Assembly (NCBI GenBank): GCA_949128115.1
Contig: OX421963.1
Span: 32,781,979-32,845,978, forward strand
Length of the DNA stretch: 64,000 nucleotides
Origin: Anaspis maculata
Lineage: Eukaryota > Arthropoda > Insecta > Coleoptera > Scraptiidae
Direction: 5' to 3'
The notes below the pieces were generated by a model. It searched no databases. It was not told the origin of the DNA and saw only the letters and a list, made by a program, of their open reading frames with translations. Every line of letters starts with the position of its first letter. Positions within the stretch are counted from its first letter, which is position 1. Of this stretch, positions 11,642-23,384 are shown piece after piece. Made by a program: the position numbers and the translations under genes.

Positions 11642-12872
11642 TAGTCCGGCGGTTTAATGTAGAATTCTGTAACAATTGTGCAAAATGGTCTAAAAGCAAT
11701 TTTATTTCTTCAAGTTGTTATTTGGACCCTAAAAAGTATTTCTAGATAGAGACCCCAACCGATTAGGCCTTATTTGGCCCCCTAAGGCGACGCCAACTTC
11801 GATCATTATCTGATCCATTTTTGTACACCAGTTTTATGATAATTGACGTAAACTGTCTGTTGAGATGTCGATTCCCATGTTTTTGAGGACAAGGAATTCA
11901 AATAAATATGATTGTCCTGAAGCTTCCAGAGTGATCACTGAGAGTGAGCTTTTAGATGGTCACTGGTAACTTATTGGTTTGAGGAGATTGAAAAAGCTGT
12001 CTGACAATCTTCAAAAATAATTCAGTTGGAAAGTCTAAAAAGTGATCTAGGGTCATAATCTGACGCTCTGCAACTGATTAGTTCATCGAAAATGACGTGC
12101 TCGGGTTTTTCTCTTGGCGAGTTCAAAATTCAAGAAGTTTTCCAAATAGTAACTCATTGCTTTTGAGTCAACTAAACTAACACAATGCGACATTTGGCAA
12201 TATTCCAATAACAATAACCAACGAGTCTATCAATTTCAAGAATGCCAATCAATAAAGGCCAGTGAACACAATAATAAAATGATAAAAGGTGATTATGATA
12301 GCGCAGGTCCGAAGGACCGTGGGTCCCCCAGCGCTTTTCAGTTAGCGAGACTATTTGGAAAATTGCGACTGCTTACTGCTTTGATTTCGATCTCGCGAAG
12401 AGAAAAACCCAAGCACATATTCTCGATGAACTAGGGTTAGCTCGAAGGTGAGTTGTAGAGCGTCATATCATGACCCTAGATCTCTCATTAGACTTCCCAT
12501 TTCAATTACTCTTGAAGATTGTCAGCCAACTTTTTAAAATGTCTTAACCAATGAGGTACCGGTAACCATCCATCAAGTTCGCAATTTCAACTTCAAAAGT
12601 TTCAAGACCATCATATTTGAGTTCCTCATCTTCAAAAACATGAGAATCGATATCTTAACAGCTGGGTATACGTCCATTGTCATAAAAGTAAAGTAGGTAC
12701 AAAAATGGATGAAATAATGGTCGAAGTTGGCGTCGCTGCGGGGGGCTAAATAAGGCCTAATCGGTTGGGGTCTCTATCTGGAAATATTTTTTAGGGTCCA
12801 AATATTAACTTGAAAAAATAAAATTGCTTTTAGCCCATTGTGCACAATTCTCACAGCTTGCTGCCGGACTAA
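11642..12872. repeat. 1.2-kb foldback element with arms of about 490 bp
   Basis: The outer ends tagtccggc (11642) and gccggacta (to 12872) start two long, diverged inverted arms (about 11642-12130 and 12385-12872) around a loop of about 250 bp. Matching landmarks include gagaccccaaccgattaggc at 11751 against gcctaatcggttggggtctc at 12754, and the gggtttttctctt segments near the loop. The loop holds a small internal palindrome near ggtccgaaggaccgtgggtccc (12306-12327). No coding capacity. Transcription through it would give a long hairpin RNA. Confidence 0.8.
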
Positions 12873-13539
12873 ACGTTCCCCCGGCATTACAGTCGAAGTT
12901 CGATTTGCGCGTAAAAAGTAAAAAAAATCATATTTCCAAAAAGTTAGCTTGTCATAACTTGCGTATCTGTGTGAAATTCATGAAAGTAGCGCTGCTATTT
13001 GCCATTCGCCCCGGTTTTGGAGGCCGTGTCGAATGGCCAACTTCGGCCAACCCAACTTCGGATGGGGCCGCCAAGAGGTCGTGACAAATTCGACCGAAAC
13101 CGGCCCTTACGATTGTGGTGTCATAGGTCAGGTCAGTTGGAGTTTTTCAAAAGACGAAAGGCGTCAGTCAACAAAGTGATGGTTTATGAACAGCATGCAT
13201 TTGAAAAACGGTGTTTTTTGTTTATACGTATACATGAACCTCTCGTGCTGATGCGGCAAGCCAAAAGCATCGGATGATAATTGTTATCGTCATTTGAGAT
13301 GACTACATGCATGATCTTTGTCTCTATACATATAAGGGTGAGTCGTAATATTTAGTTTAATTTTTCTCATCAATAAGGGTTAAGATTTATATTGCTGAGG
13401 AAACTAGAAACCCTGAAACTCAACCAAAACGGCAACGCCCGCCAATCAGAAACTTGAGCTCCTCTTCGAAACGTAGGAAAAAGTTTTCTGAACAGGACTC
13501 TTTGACTGTTGACGTTGGCTCTGCGTTAGACTGTCTGCG
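12873..13539. other. Non-coding stretch, nothing distinctive
   Basis: Sits between the foldback and the GC-rich island. Short overlapping forward open frames at 12824-13277 are Arg-rich, unrecognised and partly inside the foldback arm; not called. Confidence 0.5.
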
Positions 13540-13994
13540 AACTCCCAGACCCTAACTCAAGTTCCGCTCCCCTGCGGGTTTCGGGGGCCGTGGAGCGGCG
13601 GTGGCACACTCACACAGAGTCCCGCAATTGATCCCGACGCTGGCTGACCGCCGCCGCCCGTCGACGCAGCCTTCAAGATTTCCGGCCGGCTGTGGCGGTG
13701 GCGGCGGCGCTCGCTCTTTCCTGTACACTACGGTTGGACGCGCGTCCCGCCGCCGCCCCGAGGCTCAATGAACTCGTTGGGCTTTTGCACTGCTCCTGCT
13801 TCCTCCTCTCTTTCTCCCCCATACGGAACGCCGTCAACGACGACGCGACGCTCTATCCTCTCTCGCCTGCTGCCTCCTTGACATTCACGACCACGCCACA
13901 CGCGCGTCTCTCCTCCCTTCTGCCTGATGCCAGCCTGGCTCCGATCAGCTGTTTTCTCTCCTCCGTGTGAAAATATATTGTGGGAGGACGACCT

Positions 13995-14021
13995 TGCTGT
14001 TGCTGCTGCTGCTGCTGTTGC
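13995..14021. repeat. CTG/TTG triplet repeat
   Basis: Interrupted (CTG)n run inside the GC-rich island. Read forward it encodes a short Ala/Val stretch; read in reverse it would encode Gln or Ser runs. Both are common in low-complexity 5' exons. Confidence 0.8.
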
Positions 14022-14171
14022 AGCTTTAGAGCTAGCGGAACGCGAACCTCGCCGTCGTCGTTGTAGCCGCCGTCACGAGCGCCGACCGGGTGCTTTCAAC
14101 AACACAACCGCACGGACACGTACACCAAGTCCGGCCCACAATGTTTGGTCCCGTAACCGAATTGTTATAAA

Positions 14172-14212
14172 GCATGTGTGTGTTGTGTGTGTATCTGTGT
14201 GTGAGAGCTCTC
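14172..14212. repeat. GT-rich microsatellite
   Basis: Interrupted (TG)n running into GAGAGCTCTCTC, within the GC-rich island. Confidence 0.8.
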
Positions 14213-14480
14213 TCTGCGAGCTATCAAGTCTGGCGGCTTGGCCGTGTTGTGGTCTCGGTCTCGTCCTCTACTACTACAGCTATACTATGCTACTACTACT
14301 CTACTACGATTCCTTCCACTATCGACTTTTATTACGTGTGTTCGTTCCATTCATGTGGTCGTATCTCTATTAGTCATCGATGTTTACGGCTGCACCGACG
14401 ACTGAACGAGTTGAACCCGTACATCGGTCGTGTCCACTTGGGTTTACGTGCCAAATTCTTCCAATTGACTACAAAATTTC

Positions 14481-14930
14481 GTCTCGAACACTCAAACATC
14501 AGCAGAGGTCACGGGTCATGTTAACCTGAAGCATTCATCATTGTCAAATCATCTGCTTCACTTCACGGCACTTGTTTGTCGTTGTCGTTGATATAAAACT
14601 TTCGTTATCATATAGGGACACAAATGCTTCGAATATAACTTTTCACTCTTCCCGTCACTGACAAGGACTTTTCTTACCACGACTTGCTGTTCAGAGTACG
14701 CATACCTACTGGGTCAGAAATCAGTGTCTTGTACAGCGCGCAAGGAATGAAGGCGACTACGACTGTTGCAAATCATGCGAGTGAATAAATGGGCATTTCA
14801 TGGGAGCTGTACCCTGTGCTGTTCCTACGGCTACGTACCGTCTTGTAAAATAGTAAATAACCGAATTTGGTCAATGTTGTAAGATTTTATTTTTATCAAG
14901 GTGAGCCGACCCAATTTTCCATGGCATTCT
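14481..14930. other. Downstream flank of the GC-rich island, with donor-like site
   Basis: Composition returns to AT-rich. The only notable site is the splice-donor-like AAG/GTGAGC at 14898-14906. No open frame of note. Confidence 0.4.
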
Positions 14931-15052
14931 ATCGTGTGATCAAATGAATTCTTAATTTAGGTAGGCTGTGGCCTGGTCAAATTCAGGGGTGCGAAGCTGC
15001 GTTCGGCCAGGCCACAGCCTACCTAAAATAAGAATTCATTTGATCACACGAT
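14931..15052. repeat. Near-perfect hairpin 1 (48-bp arms)
   Basis: Arms 14931-14978 and 15005-15052 (atcgtgtgatcaaatgaatt... and complement) match with only a few mismatches across 48 bp around a 26-bp loop. It could be a very short MITE or a small hairpin RNA gene. No clear target duplication is visible. Confidence 0.85.
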
Positions 15053-15105
15053 ATCTGTCAATGGCAATGACGTCTTCAAATGTCAAATTCTCGGCATTTG
15101 ACACT

Positions 15106-15238
15106 CATGTACAATCGGCCCAATTAGAGGCCGCACGCATACTTCAATTTTGAAGGAGTTTCTAAGCAAAATCTCCTTAGCAACTCGTCCAAAATTGAAG
15201 TATGACGTGCAGCCTCTAATTGTGCCGACTGTACTATG
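15106..15238. repeat. Near-perfect hairpin 2 (about 62-bp arms)
   Basis: Arms beginning catgtacaatcggcccaatt (15106) and ending gtgccgactgtactatg (to 15238) pair over about 62 bp, including the segment ttctaag/ccttag next to the short loop at about 15168-15176. It lies 53 bp after hairpin 1 and is unrelated to it in sequence. Confidence 0.85.
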
Positions 15239-16624
15239 GGCAGCTTCAGCATATTTCATTCTCATTGATTTAGTAATGAGAGAACATCAAATAATTACAC
15301 AGTTTAGGTGTTCAGTGAGAAACAGAAAACTTCAAGGCCGTAGGAACATTCAATATTTGACTTTGCTGTCTTATTTATCGCCTTTGATCTTCCCTAAATT
15401 TCTACTTCGCATCAACACGGACACGGACAACTCCGAAAACACAGACGGGTGGAGTACATACAGTCAGTTTCAATAAACAATAAGACTGACCCCAGCTTCG
15501 GTACCAAACATGGTATCAAATAGTAGGCCATTTGAAGGCGTAAACAGCGGTGTGAACTGACGTGTCTAGAGTGACGACTGACATGTGTCAAACTAAAAAG
15601 TAAAATTTGGAAATGGGAAGTTGAGCTGAGATTGGGATGGGCGTGGGAAAAGATACACAGAAGAAGGTTAAAGAGCACTGCTACGCCTAATTTCAAAGCG
15701 AGTGAATGTTTGGGCTCTAATCTTGTGCTCAGAAGTTGAAAGGTTTGGCTAGTGGGTGTAGGCAACCAATTATACAAATAATTTTGTATTTTGCCACTTA
15801 ATGGAGCAATGATTGATTCAATTTTAATTGGAGACGGCATTTCCTAGCATAAAAAATGGCTGAAACAGATAGATTAGCTACAGCTACAGATTAGCTGCAG
15901 AGCGAAAGAGAAACAGATAGATTCTTGTGGCGTGAGTTTCTGCCAAATCTAAGCAGCTAAAAATGTGAGAAAAAAAAGAGCCATTCAAATCTGGGCTGGC
16001 AAGAGAGTGAGGGACTTTTTTGAGAAAATATAAAAATTTTGGAGAATTTTTTTGAGTTTTTCGAATTTTGAAATTTTCAAATACTTATTAACTTTCATTC
16101 CAGATTTCAGATAACTCTGCTTTTTTTTCAAGTCTCTTACTCCACTGATTCTCATGAAACTCACGTTTAAAGAAAAAGCACTAGGAAATGCCGTCCTTAA
16201 ACAACATGTCTTTGGTAAGATCTGAAATGCGACAAAAAAAAAAGAGAAAAGAGGCAGACGATTTCAGTGTGTGAGATTTACTTTTGTGCCATAGAAAAAC
16301 CTCGACAAATCCCAAGACTGGTCGACGTTATTTTTTACTTTGGGTTGCCTCATCCAGTTTATGCGTGACGTCAAAAGATACTACATAGATGACTGGATTT
16401 TGGATGAAACTGATGTAATTTTTTTCCTTTTGACATTTCGAGTTTCATTTGGATAAAAACCCATCGAAATTCTCAATTCCACGAGAATTGGTTGATGCGC
16501 ATTCAACGCTTGGTGGTTTTTGACGGGCTTGTTTTTATTCATCGAAACACGATTGGAAGCCCCGAACTGTCAGACTAGAAGCAAGGCGCTTAGGTTTTCA
16601 GAAGGTAAGAGCGAAGCGCGAATT
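15239..16624. other. Non-coding stretch, nothing distinctive
   Basis: No gene, repeat ends or RNA recognised. A reverse-strand open frame at 15412-15840 (142 codons) is rich in Leu/Ser/Pro without domain or start context and is not called. Confidence 0.5.
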
Positions 16625-16745
16625 TGTTGCCTGATGGCTCAATGGAAACGAACGTAATTCTCAACTAGTGGGTTGAGGGTTCAAAGTGCTGCCGATGCCG
16701 TGCAGAACTTTTTCTCTTTAAAAACACTCACATTGTGCTTTTTTT
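16625..16745 (+). repeat. tRNA-derived SINE-like head
   Basis: An A-box TGGCTCAATGG at 16635-16645 fits the polymerase III consensus TRGYNNANNGG. About 43 bp further on, GGTTCAAAGTG at 16678-16688 fits the start of the B-box GGTTCRANNCC but has lost the final CC. A T-rich run (ctttttctcttt) follows at 16707. The region does not fold into an obvious intact tRNA, so a decayed tRNA or the head of a SINE is more likely. Forward orientation follows from box order. Confidence 0.4.
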
Positions 16746-16795
16746 TAAATCAGAAGGAGAAAACAAAATTTAAATTAGTGTTGTCCAACTTATAC

Positions 16796-17609
16796 AAAGT
16801 GTCCCGAAATTAATGCAACAAAATTTACAGGGAGGTAGAAAATTGAAAAAAAAGGGTACTTCCTAAATAAAAATACCCTCGCAAACGTTATACTTATTGG
16901 AGATACAGGCCTTCAAAGTTGATTTTTCAAACCAGTTTTTTTTGCATAACTTTTGAACCGTTGAACCGATTTCATTCAAATTTGAACTAACGTTCACTAA
17001 AGGCCTACTTCAATAGGTCTCTTGAAGAATAATAACGCATTTCATCAAACATTTTTAGGGGCGAAGATAATAGGGGGGTACTAGGGGGGGTACCTTCCCC
17101 CTTTTTCCCCTATTTTTCACCCCCCTGAATAATTTTGAAAATGGTTCCAGTTCGGGTTCTACATTCAATTTAGAAAAACGTTACTCTTGCAAAATTTTGA
17201 CTAGACGCTTCATTTCCGAGATATTTGTGTTTGAAACTCTGGAAAACATTGAAAATCGCCACTTTTCAGAGCCCAATTTTTTTTTCTGAAAAGCTTCATG
17301 TTTTTTAGCAAAAATGGTAGTTTATCAACTTGAAACACCTAGAAAACTCATTTCAGTCGAGGAATCTAGAGTTTACTTGAATTTTAATTTTTAAGGCCTT
17401 GGAAGTGGTGTTTTCGAGATGTTCTCCGAAGTTTCAAACCCAAATATCTCGAAAATGAAGCCTTTAATAAAAATTTTGCAAGGGTAACTTTTTTCTCCAG
17501 ATTGAACGTAGAATTCAAAAATTGCAATTATTTTCAAAAATATTCAGAATGGTGAAAAAGAGGGGGAGAAGGGGAAAAGTACAACCTATCATCTTCGCCC
17601 CTAAAAACA
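16796..17609. repeat. Truncated foldback element
   Basis: Arms at about 17055-17255 and 17415-17609 are inverted copies; landmarks are ttaggggcgaagataatagg against its counterpart ending in ttcgcccctaa, and the paired segments around cgagatattt and aaatatctcg. A further 260 bp on the left (from 16796, acaaagtgtcccgaaattaa) have no partner on the right, so the right end appears to be missing. G/C homopolymer tracts (17075-17127) mark the left arm. No coding capacity. Confidence 0.7.
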
Positions 17610-19160
17610 GAAGAATAAAAGTCGGAGACGTTGGGGAATTCAAAAGAAAGTGTCGGATCATTTTAGGTATCTACTACTTACGCATGAAACGACGCAAGTA
17701 GCTCAAATGTGTGACAGAATGTGTGTAACCTCATCCACAGCCTGTTTGGTACCGTGTTTGATACCCTGTTCTTGCAACCGGAGTACATTTGCTCCACAGC
17801 AAACCTAAGTACCTCGTTTTTGCAACTGAGTATAAGAGTTTCACACAGAGTGTATTATTGTTGTAGATTATCATTCTGTCCTTTATTTTTTCGCATGAAA
17901 ATTGTTTTTTTGGGTTTTTTGGAGCAGTCGTTCGTTAGTCGGTGAAAGTTGAGGAAAATATAATTTACTGTTTTTTACCCTCTTGCTCCAGAAAAAAAAA
18001 AAATTATGCAACAGAGTGTACTGATTTGGCGTGCTGTCACGGTAACAAGAAAGCATAAATTCATGAAATTGGTACGCTCCGTGTGAAATTCGGTTTTACT
18101 GAAACTGGACTGTAAGTCAACATAAAATGGGCTTTTAATCTGTGATAAAGTTATCAATAATGTCAATCTTATCAACTTATCACCTACTCCGATTACTGAA
18201 AAAAGAGACATGTTCAAACAGGTCTAGCGCCGACAATCTTTGCAAAAGCAATTCAGTTGAAAGTTATTCCGTTTTGGTGGTATAGGGTCGTGGGCAGCAG
18301 CGCTCCTATTACATGACTGTAACCTATGACTAAACACTTCAACTTCCTACAGTAGTAGCCAACCATTTCCGCAACCAATGTGCCGGTTATGCCCGATTGC
18401 ACAAAGGTAGTACCGAGGGTAGTACCAATCAGGTAGATCAAATTTTCAAGATGGAATAAAATAGAAACTCGATTGCTTCAAGAAGAAATATGATGGGAAT
18501 ACAAATTATGACTGGAAGCGATCATTTGGATACCAGAATCCACGTGATAAATCCCCGATTTTGGCTTGCAGATAACAATGTTATTTTATCGGAACAGTGG
18601 TTATTGTCTTAAACTGACACAAATCTCGATCAGTTACAGACCTCGAGAAAAAAAAAGGTGATTAAAAGTTAATCTGCTATAGGCTACTTCGTTTGGGCAG
18701 GTGCGCATGCTTGAAGGCTCTAAATTTTGAAAACTTTCGTACACCTGTCAGTTGAATGGCAACGCAGCATGCTCTGTCTAGACGCCTGACCAACTACTTG
18801 TTCCTGGCTGTCACTTTTACACATACCCTAAATGCATCTCTTTGTAGCTTCTTTGAACTTCCTTCTCGGTACAGCCATTTCCAACAAGTTGTGTTCTTTC
18901 GTCAAAACATGAGCAAATAAAATGTAGGTCAGGTAGAAACGAGAAGTGTGATCATAATTGTCACAAGTGACAGTTGGCGCCGATGTCTTGTTGTTTTGAG
19001 CACTGTTGCCATTTTCGTTCTTCCTGAACTTCCACAAATGATCATTGAACTTAATTTCAATGAAACATTTCCTTTGAATATAAAAAATGGTATCCAACAT
19101 TCAAACAAATTATTTGTGGAATTTTAGGTGCACTACAATATTTTTTAGTGTTAATTTTCA
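17610..19160. other. Non-coding stretch, nothing distinctive
   Basis: Only short unrecognised open frames on both strands; a poly-A run is at 17991-18003. Confidence 0.5.
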
Positions 19161-20635
19161 ATATCGGTGTACGAAATTATGAAATTCGCGCCAGACATGC
19201 GCACTCAAAAAAACCGAAACGAAGGGACCTATTCTGGAGAAGCTTCAACTGACCTTGACCACGTATACGAAAAACCCGTGCAGCTCACGTTCAATGAAAG
19301 TGAAAAACTGCACCAGATAAGAGCAGGGCTGGGGTTGGGCGTTGAATGCTATTGTGGTGTGGGCATCATCATAAACTTGACGCAAAACTGGAGTAGTGGT
19401 ATGGTAGAGAGAGCGAGTGCGTGTCTAGCTAATCACGATGCATACAACCACTATAGGCAGCTATATCTTGAAATTAACGAACCGAGTCCGGGCCGCAGCA
19501 ATGGCGGATCATACATAAATAATTAATTGATTAGCAGGTATCGCAGTGATCTAATAATGTTACTAACTAATCAGCTAAACAAATAGATAGTGGCCGACCA
19601 TAATTCACGGCATCATGAGAGTAAATGCTCGTGATCAATAGGTATTGAATGCGCTATGCAAATAGGTATGACCAGAACTGACGGCCAGTGCGAATGGTGA
19701 GGGCGCCTGCACGTCTGCCCCGAGCACGACTTGGCCTGGGGCGCTGCACCCAAGAGCTCCGAATAGTCGCCATCGACATAATACATACACTAACACACAA
19801 GCACCCCGGCTCTCCCTGTCCCTGTGTAATATGACATCGCATTGCCCGTAATAATTGTACAACGGACACACATACACACACATATGCATTACGGTGGAAT
19901 CCGCAAACACGCCGCATAGGATTATGAGGACGGATGAGAGAGAAGGGGAGGGAAAGGGGGAAGTTGGACGAGTTCGAGATGCCGCAGTTCAAAAAGAAAC
20001 TTTGAACTAAGAGAAAATCCATAGTTCAAGGGCTCAGAGTGGAGAACGTGAGACGTGAGGTTGACTAATATAATCCAGTTCAAAGAATTTTCCGCAGTAT
20101 ATCCGGACAAGAGTGCAATTTACCTCTGCGACCAAGAACTAAAAAAGAATGAAGAATTCTTCCCCTATCACAAGTTTTTTATTTGACATAAATTAAGCTG
20201 ATTAATCTACATCACCATCAATTATTATCAGGACCTTCAAGTATTCATGCTACCGATCTCGATCTCAATATACTGATCACAAAGATCACTATAGAAGATC
20301 ACTTATCTGTATTAATGCCTTGAGGTCACCTACAGGATTTTCAAGCCAAGCGATACGCCAGTACGCCATGCCACCCAGCAGGAACTTTTAGGGCCAGTAG
20401 TGCGACTCTGATGCATGGAATAGTTTCGTACGGCCGAAATGTCACGTGATTCTTCCAAAGTGTGGTACTCTGATCGCAATGCAACCGCAAACAGCTCACC
20501 TCCCACCATCCCTCACGTAACGCTTCTTGGCGGTAAACACAAGACTGCCGCTTCCAATCAAACACCCTGAGTGCAAGGGAGACAAATGCAAAAATATAGG
20601 AGATGGTACCTGAATGCAGGTATGTACACCAATGA
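19161..20635. promoter_or_regulatory. Possible regulatory block
   Basis: A 119-codon forward open frame at 19167-19526 begins with ATG but shows no recognisable domain. At 19515-19585 TAAT cores cluster (ataattaattgattag). A CA-rich run is at 19866-19885, and purine-rich GA sequence at 19930-19965. MITE-free. Regulatory role is a guess from composition. Confidence 0.25.
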
Positions 20636-20789
20636 CTTATGCCCGTACTCATAGTCGAGGCTCCGTCCTATCTCTGACTTGAGAACGTCTCAGGTACCTG
20701 AGACAATCCTTCATAACAATGGTTGCCATAGTTACACTGTGCTCAAGTCGGAGATCAAGCGAAGTATCGACTATGAGTATGGGCATAAG
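20636..20789. repeat. 154-bp MITE-like inverted repeat
   Basis: Ends cttatgcccgtactcatagt and its complement (tatgagtatgggcataag, ending 20789) pair; the pairing continues inward through tgacttgag and ctcaagtcgg. No coding capacity; target duplication not clear. Confidence 0.75.
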
Positions 20790-21333
20790 ATATCTGCGAG
20801 ATCGTTGAGGTACACTTTCTGCACCCGGCGACCTGACCACCTGCGGTGTCATAGATTTGCGAGTGAAAACGTTCGGTGCTCACCAGCACTTCTCCCTAGA
20901 AAACATTGAAAACAATAAGAAAACCGATTTCAGCCGAACGGTAATTCCATTGGCGAAAGTGGTTTATCGGAGTATACTGAAATATGAATTCCATGGGAAG
21001 GAAACAAAGCGCTTCAAAGCGAAACCGCCAAATGCGGCTCCAACCATCAGAGTCCCACTACAGCAGGCTTGGGAAGGTGAACGAGAAATCTTTTTCGATC
21101 TCTGGTTTCTGATAAAAACACAATAATCGTGAGGGAAACAAAAACTCGAACAAAAAGTTGGCACATATAGTGACAATCCCTCAAACTTATTCTTTTCGGT
21201 TAACGAACAGTTCAAACAGCATTCAAGTCATTCGTAGCTGTCGATAGTTCTCCTGATTTGAAAAAGGGGATAATTTTTGGGTGCGACGTTATTAATTTGA
21301 CTAGTTTATATCAAATACAAAAATCCCTCTTCT
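20790..21333. other. Spacer between two MITEs
   Basis: No feature recognised; overlapping short open frames on both strands only. Confidence 0.5.
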
Positions 21334-21484
21334 GAGGCGAGTTTTTCAGTCTTGCCCCTCTTAGGTCTTGCCTGACCTTTAAATTTAAACTTGTTACTAC
21401 AAAAACAATGGTTGCAAAATCTATGACAACAAAACCAAGTTAAAAGCTATAATCCGAGACTGAAAAACTGGTCCTTTGCCTCCT
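21334..21484. repeat. MITE with gtttttcagtct ends
   Basis: Left end gaggcgagtttttcagtct and right end agactgaaaaactggtcctt are inverted. The same terminus occurs alone at 4062-4090, so this is a family with at least one more copy in the window. Confidence 0.65.
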
Positions 21485-21929
21485 AGTACGGCGGTTAGTC
21501 AAACCTACCTTGCATTTTATTCTAGAGCGTTCAGACTTGACACAGATGCAGTACATACCCCCCAGCTTTCTCTCAAGAAGTGGAAACAAGGTTGCAACCT
21601 CGGGAGAGTAGCGGGTTGCCTACCTAACAGGGGAGATTTGAAAACCTCAGCAAAGCGTCCGTTTTGGTAACTTCTATGGACCAGGATCGGTCCCCCACTT
21701 GACAATCACTAGTTTAAGGATAACGATGGGTCGTGGAAGCGGCTTGTCTGTTCATACTTTCAAATACTTTATAATAAATTGAAAAGGATTTACACACTGG
21801 GAATGGTTATTTTTGCATCAAGATTTTTGCCTATGACCATTATTATTAGTACAGTTTAATCCCTCACTCATTCAGTAATGGATGACTTTAAGATGGCGGC
21901 CATGAGAAGAAAAACAGTCGACTGACATA
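21485..21929. other. Spacer, nothing distinctive
   Basis: No gene or repeat recognised. Confidence 0.5.
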
Positions 21930-22060
21930 CCGGGTGTTTATAAACGACTGTGATCGCATCGCCTTTGGAATCTGCTTCCGATCACTATAATTGCGTCTGT
22001 TACTACGTTTTTTGGCCTGACCCATGCCTGCCGCGATCACAGATTCTTATAAACACCCCG
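21930..22060. repeat. 131-bp TA-flanked MITE
   Basis: Terminal inverted repeats ccgggtgtttataaacgact (21930) and its counterpart ending ttataaacaccccg (22060), with matching gtgatcgc / gcgatcac further in, flanked by TA at 21928-21929 and 22061-22062. Tc1/mariner-type, non-autonomous. Confidence 0.75.
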
Positions 22061-23185
22061 TATTTTCATAGATAGTGGACAGGGACTACTGTGGCAACCC
22101 ACGGCATTTCATTCTTTACTTTACTCTTCAAGAGACTACCGAATTTCACTAAAATATCTTAAGAAATCACGTCGGAAATCACTGATTTATTGCAAAATGT
22201 AAATTTTCATGAAACTGACCACTAATTTCAGGATTTCTTAGAAACGGCTGAAGATATGAAGACGCAGTTTATTTTATCTTAACAAAAATTAAATTGTGAA
22301 TCTACGTTGTGACTTTCATGACTTCAACTTTTTTGGTTCAGGGGTTGGAATTTTTGAATTATTGAATACCCTGTATACGACGTTGCAAGTGGACTCACCG
22401 TGGCATCATTTCTTAAAAGTTGCTCAGGGGCCTTATGAACATTTTGTGACAAGTCTCATCGCTTGATCATTTTTTGCAAGGATGTAACCCGTAACGTCCG
22501 GACTAACTGTGATTCCGGTGATTTCTGCATGTGCCCCTGGGAAGTAGGCAACCCGCTGCCACACCCCATCGCCAAGGTTGACATATGCCCGTGACTAGTA
22601 AATGTCAAGTGGTAATGAATACCCTTCATCACTCTAGTAGTAACTAAGCAACTGGCCATGGTATTGGCTAGTGCATAGCGACTATCAGCGTGATAGAATT
22701 CAATCCGCTCCTAAAACTTTGGTGGAACCGGAGGTTGGTCTATTGGGCTTCGGCTTACTGCCTAAATAATTGCAGAGTATCAGTAATGATTTCATGACGC
22801 AAGTATGTACTTACTGGATAGGTGCTTACGGCTAGATTCATTTTGGCGACTTACCTGCAACAAGAAAAGTAAAAATGAAACTAGATGTCTAGAAAACCGC
22901 ACTACACGGTAAAAGTTTACTATAAATGTTCAAAAATCAAGGAATTTCGTCAACTGAGTAGATATGGACTATGAACAGGACAATAAGAACATGGTCATCA
23001 TTACCGTCTTTTAAAAACTAAGGAATAGGTTCAACATCAAATATTAAAAACAAAGTTGTTCGTAAATATCTCAAATTATTCTTATTCCATTGACTTGAAC
23101 AAGAACTGTATGTCCAAGTGTATGAAAAGATTATTGAATAATGATTTGTTTCTATTTATACGAGGAAGCTCACATCTACGAGTAG
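22061..23185. other. Non-coding stretch
   Basis: No gene recognised. A lone ataccctgtata at 22365-22376 resembles a TA-MITE end without a visible partner. Confidence 0.5.
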
Positions 23186-23384
23186 CTATAGCCATTCTCA
23201 TTTACCTGGGGTCCTCGGGGCGCAGGTCCACCTATATTGGCGCCGTCGCCAACCCCAACTCTAGCCAGCCCGATCGATAAGCGCTTCCAGTTAAACAGCC
23301 AATTGAACCAGTGAGTTTGGTCTATGAGAAGACCTGCGCACGAGCTGCGAGTGAAGGAAACCTCCTATATGAGAAGGGCTATAC
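23186..23384 (+). repeat. MITE, copy B (family of 7922-8104)
   Basis: Ends ctatagccattctcatttac and atatgagaagggctata are inverted. Internal blocks (ggcgcaggtc, gacctgcgcacgagctgcga) match copy A read on its reverse strand. About 200 bp long, no coding capacity. Confidence 0.7.

Larger units (their letters stand above)
13540..14480. promoter_or_regulatory. CpG-rich island: promoter or 5'UTR exon candidate
   Basis: Base composition changes abruptly from AT-rich to GC- and CpG-rich, with GCCGCC/GGCGGC triplets, CTCTC and CTCCT pyrimidine tracts, a CTG run and a GT microsatellite. It is the only such stretch in the window. Long forward open frames (13692-13970, 13927-14373) reflect low stop frequency and repeats, not recognisable protein. 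A strong donor (TATCAAG/GTGAGC, intron starting 14901) lies 400 bp downstream on the forward strand, which would fit a long 5'UTR exon. Strand and gene identity remain open; a reverse-strand promoter cannot be excluded. Confidence 0.45.

Noticed and set aside
13692..14373. Long forward frames in the GC-rich island
   Set aside because: Stops are rare in GC-rich, repeat-rich DNA; poly-Ala and Tyr/Leu runs mirror the triplet and dinucleotide repeats.
15412..15840. 142-codon reverse-strand frame
   Set aside because: No recognisable motif, no splice or start context, low-complexity Leu/Ser content.
19654..20022. 122-codon reverse-strand frame
   Set aside because: Runs through a CA microsatellite (Cys/Val/Ser repeats) with an overlapping frame on the same strand; simple-sequence artefact.
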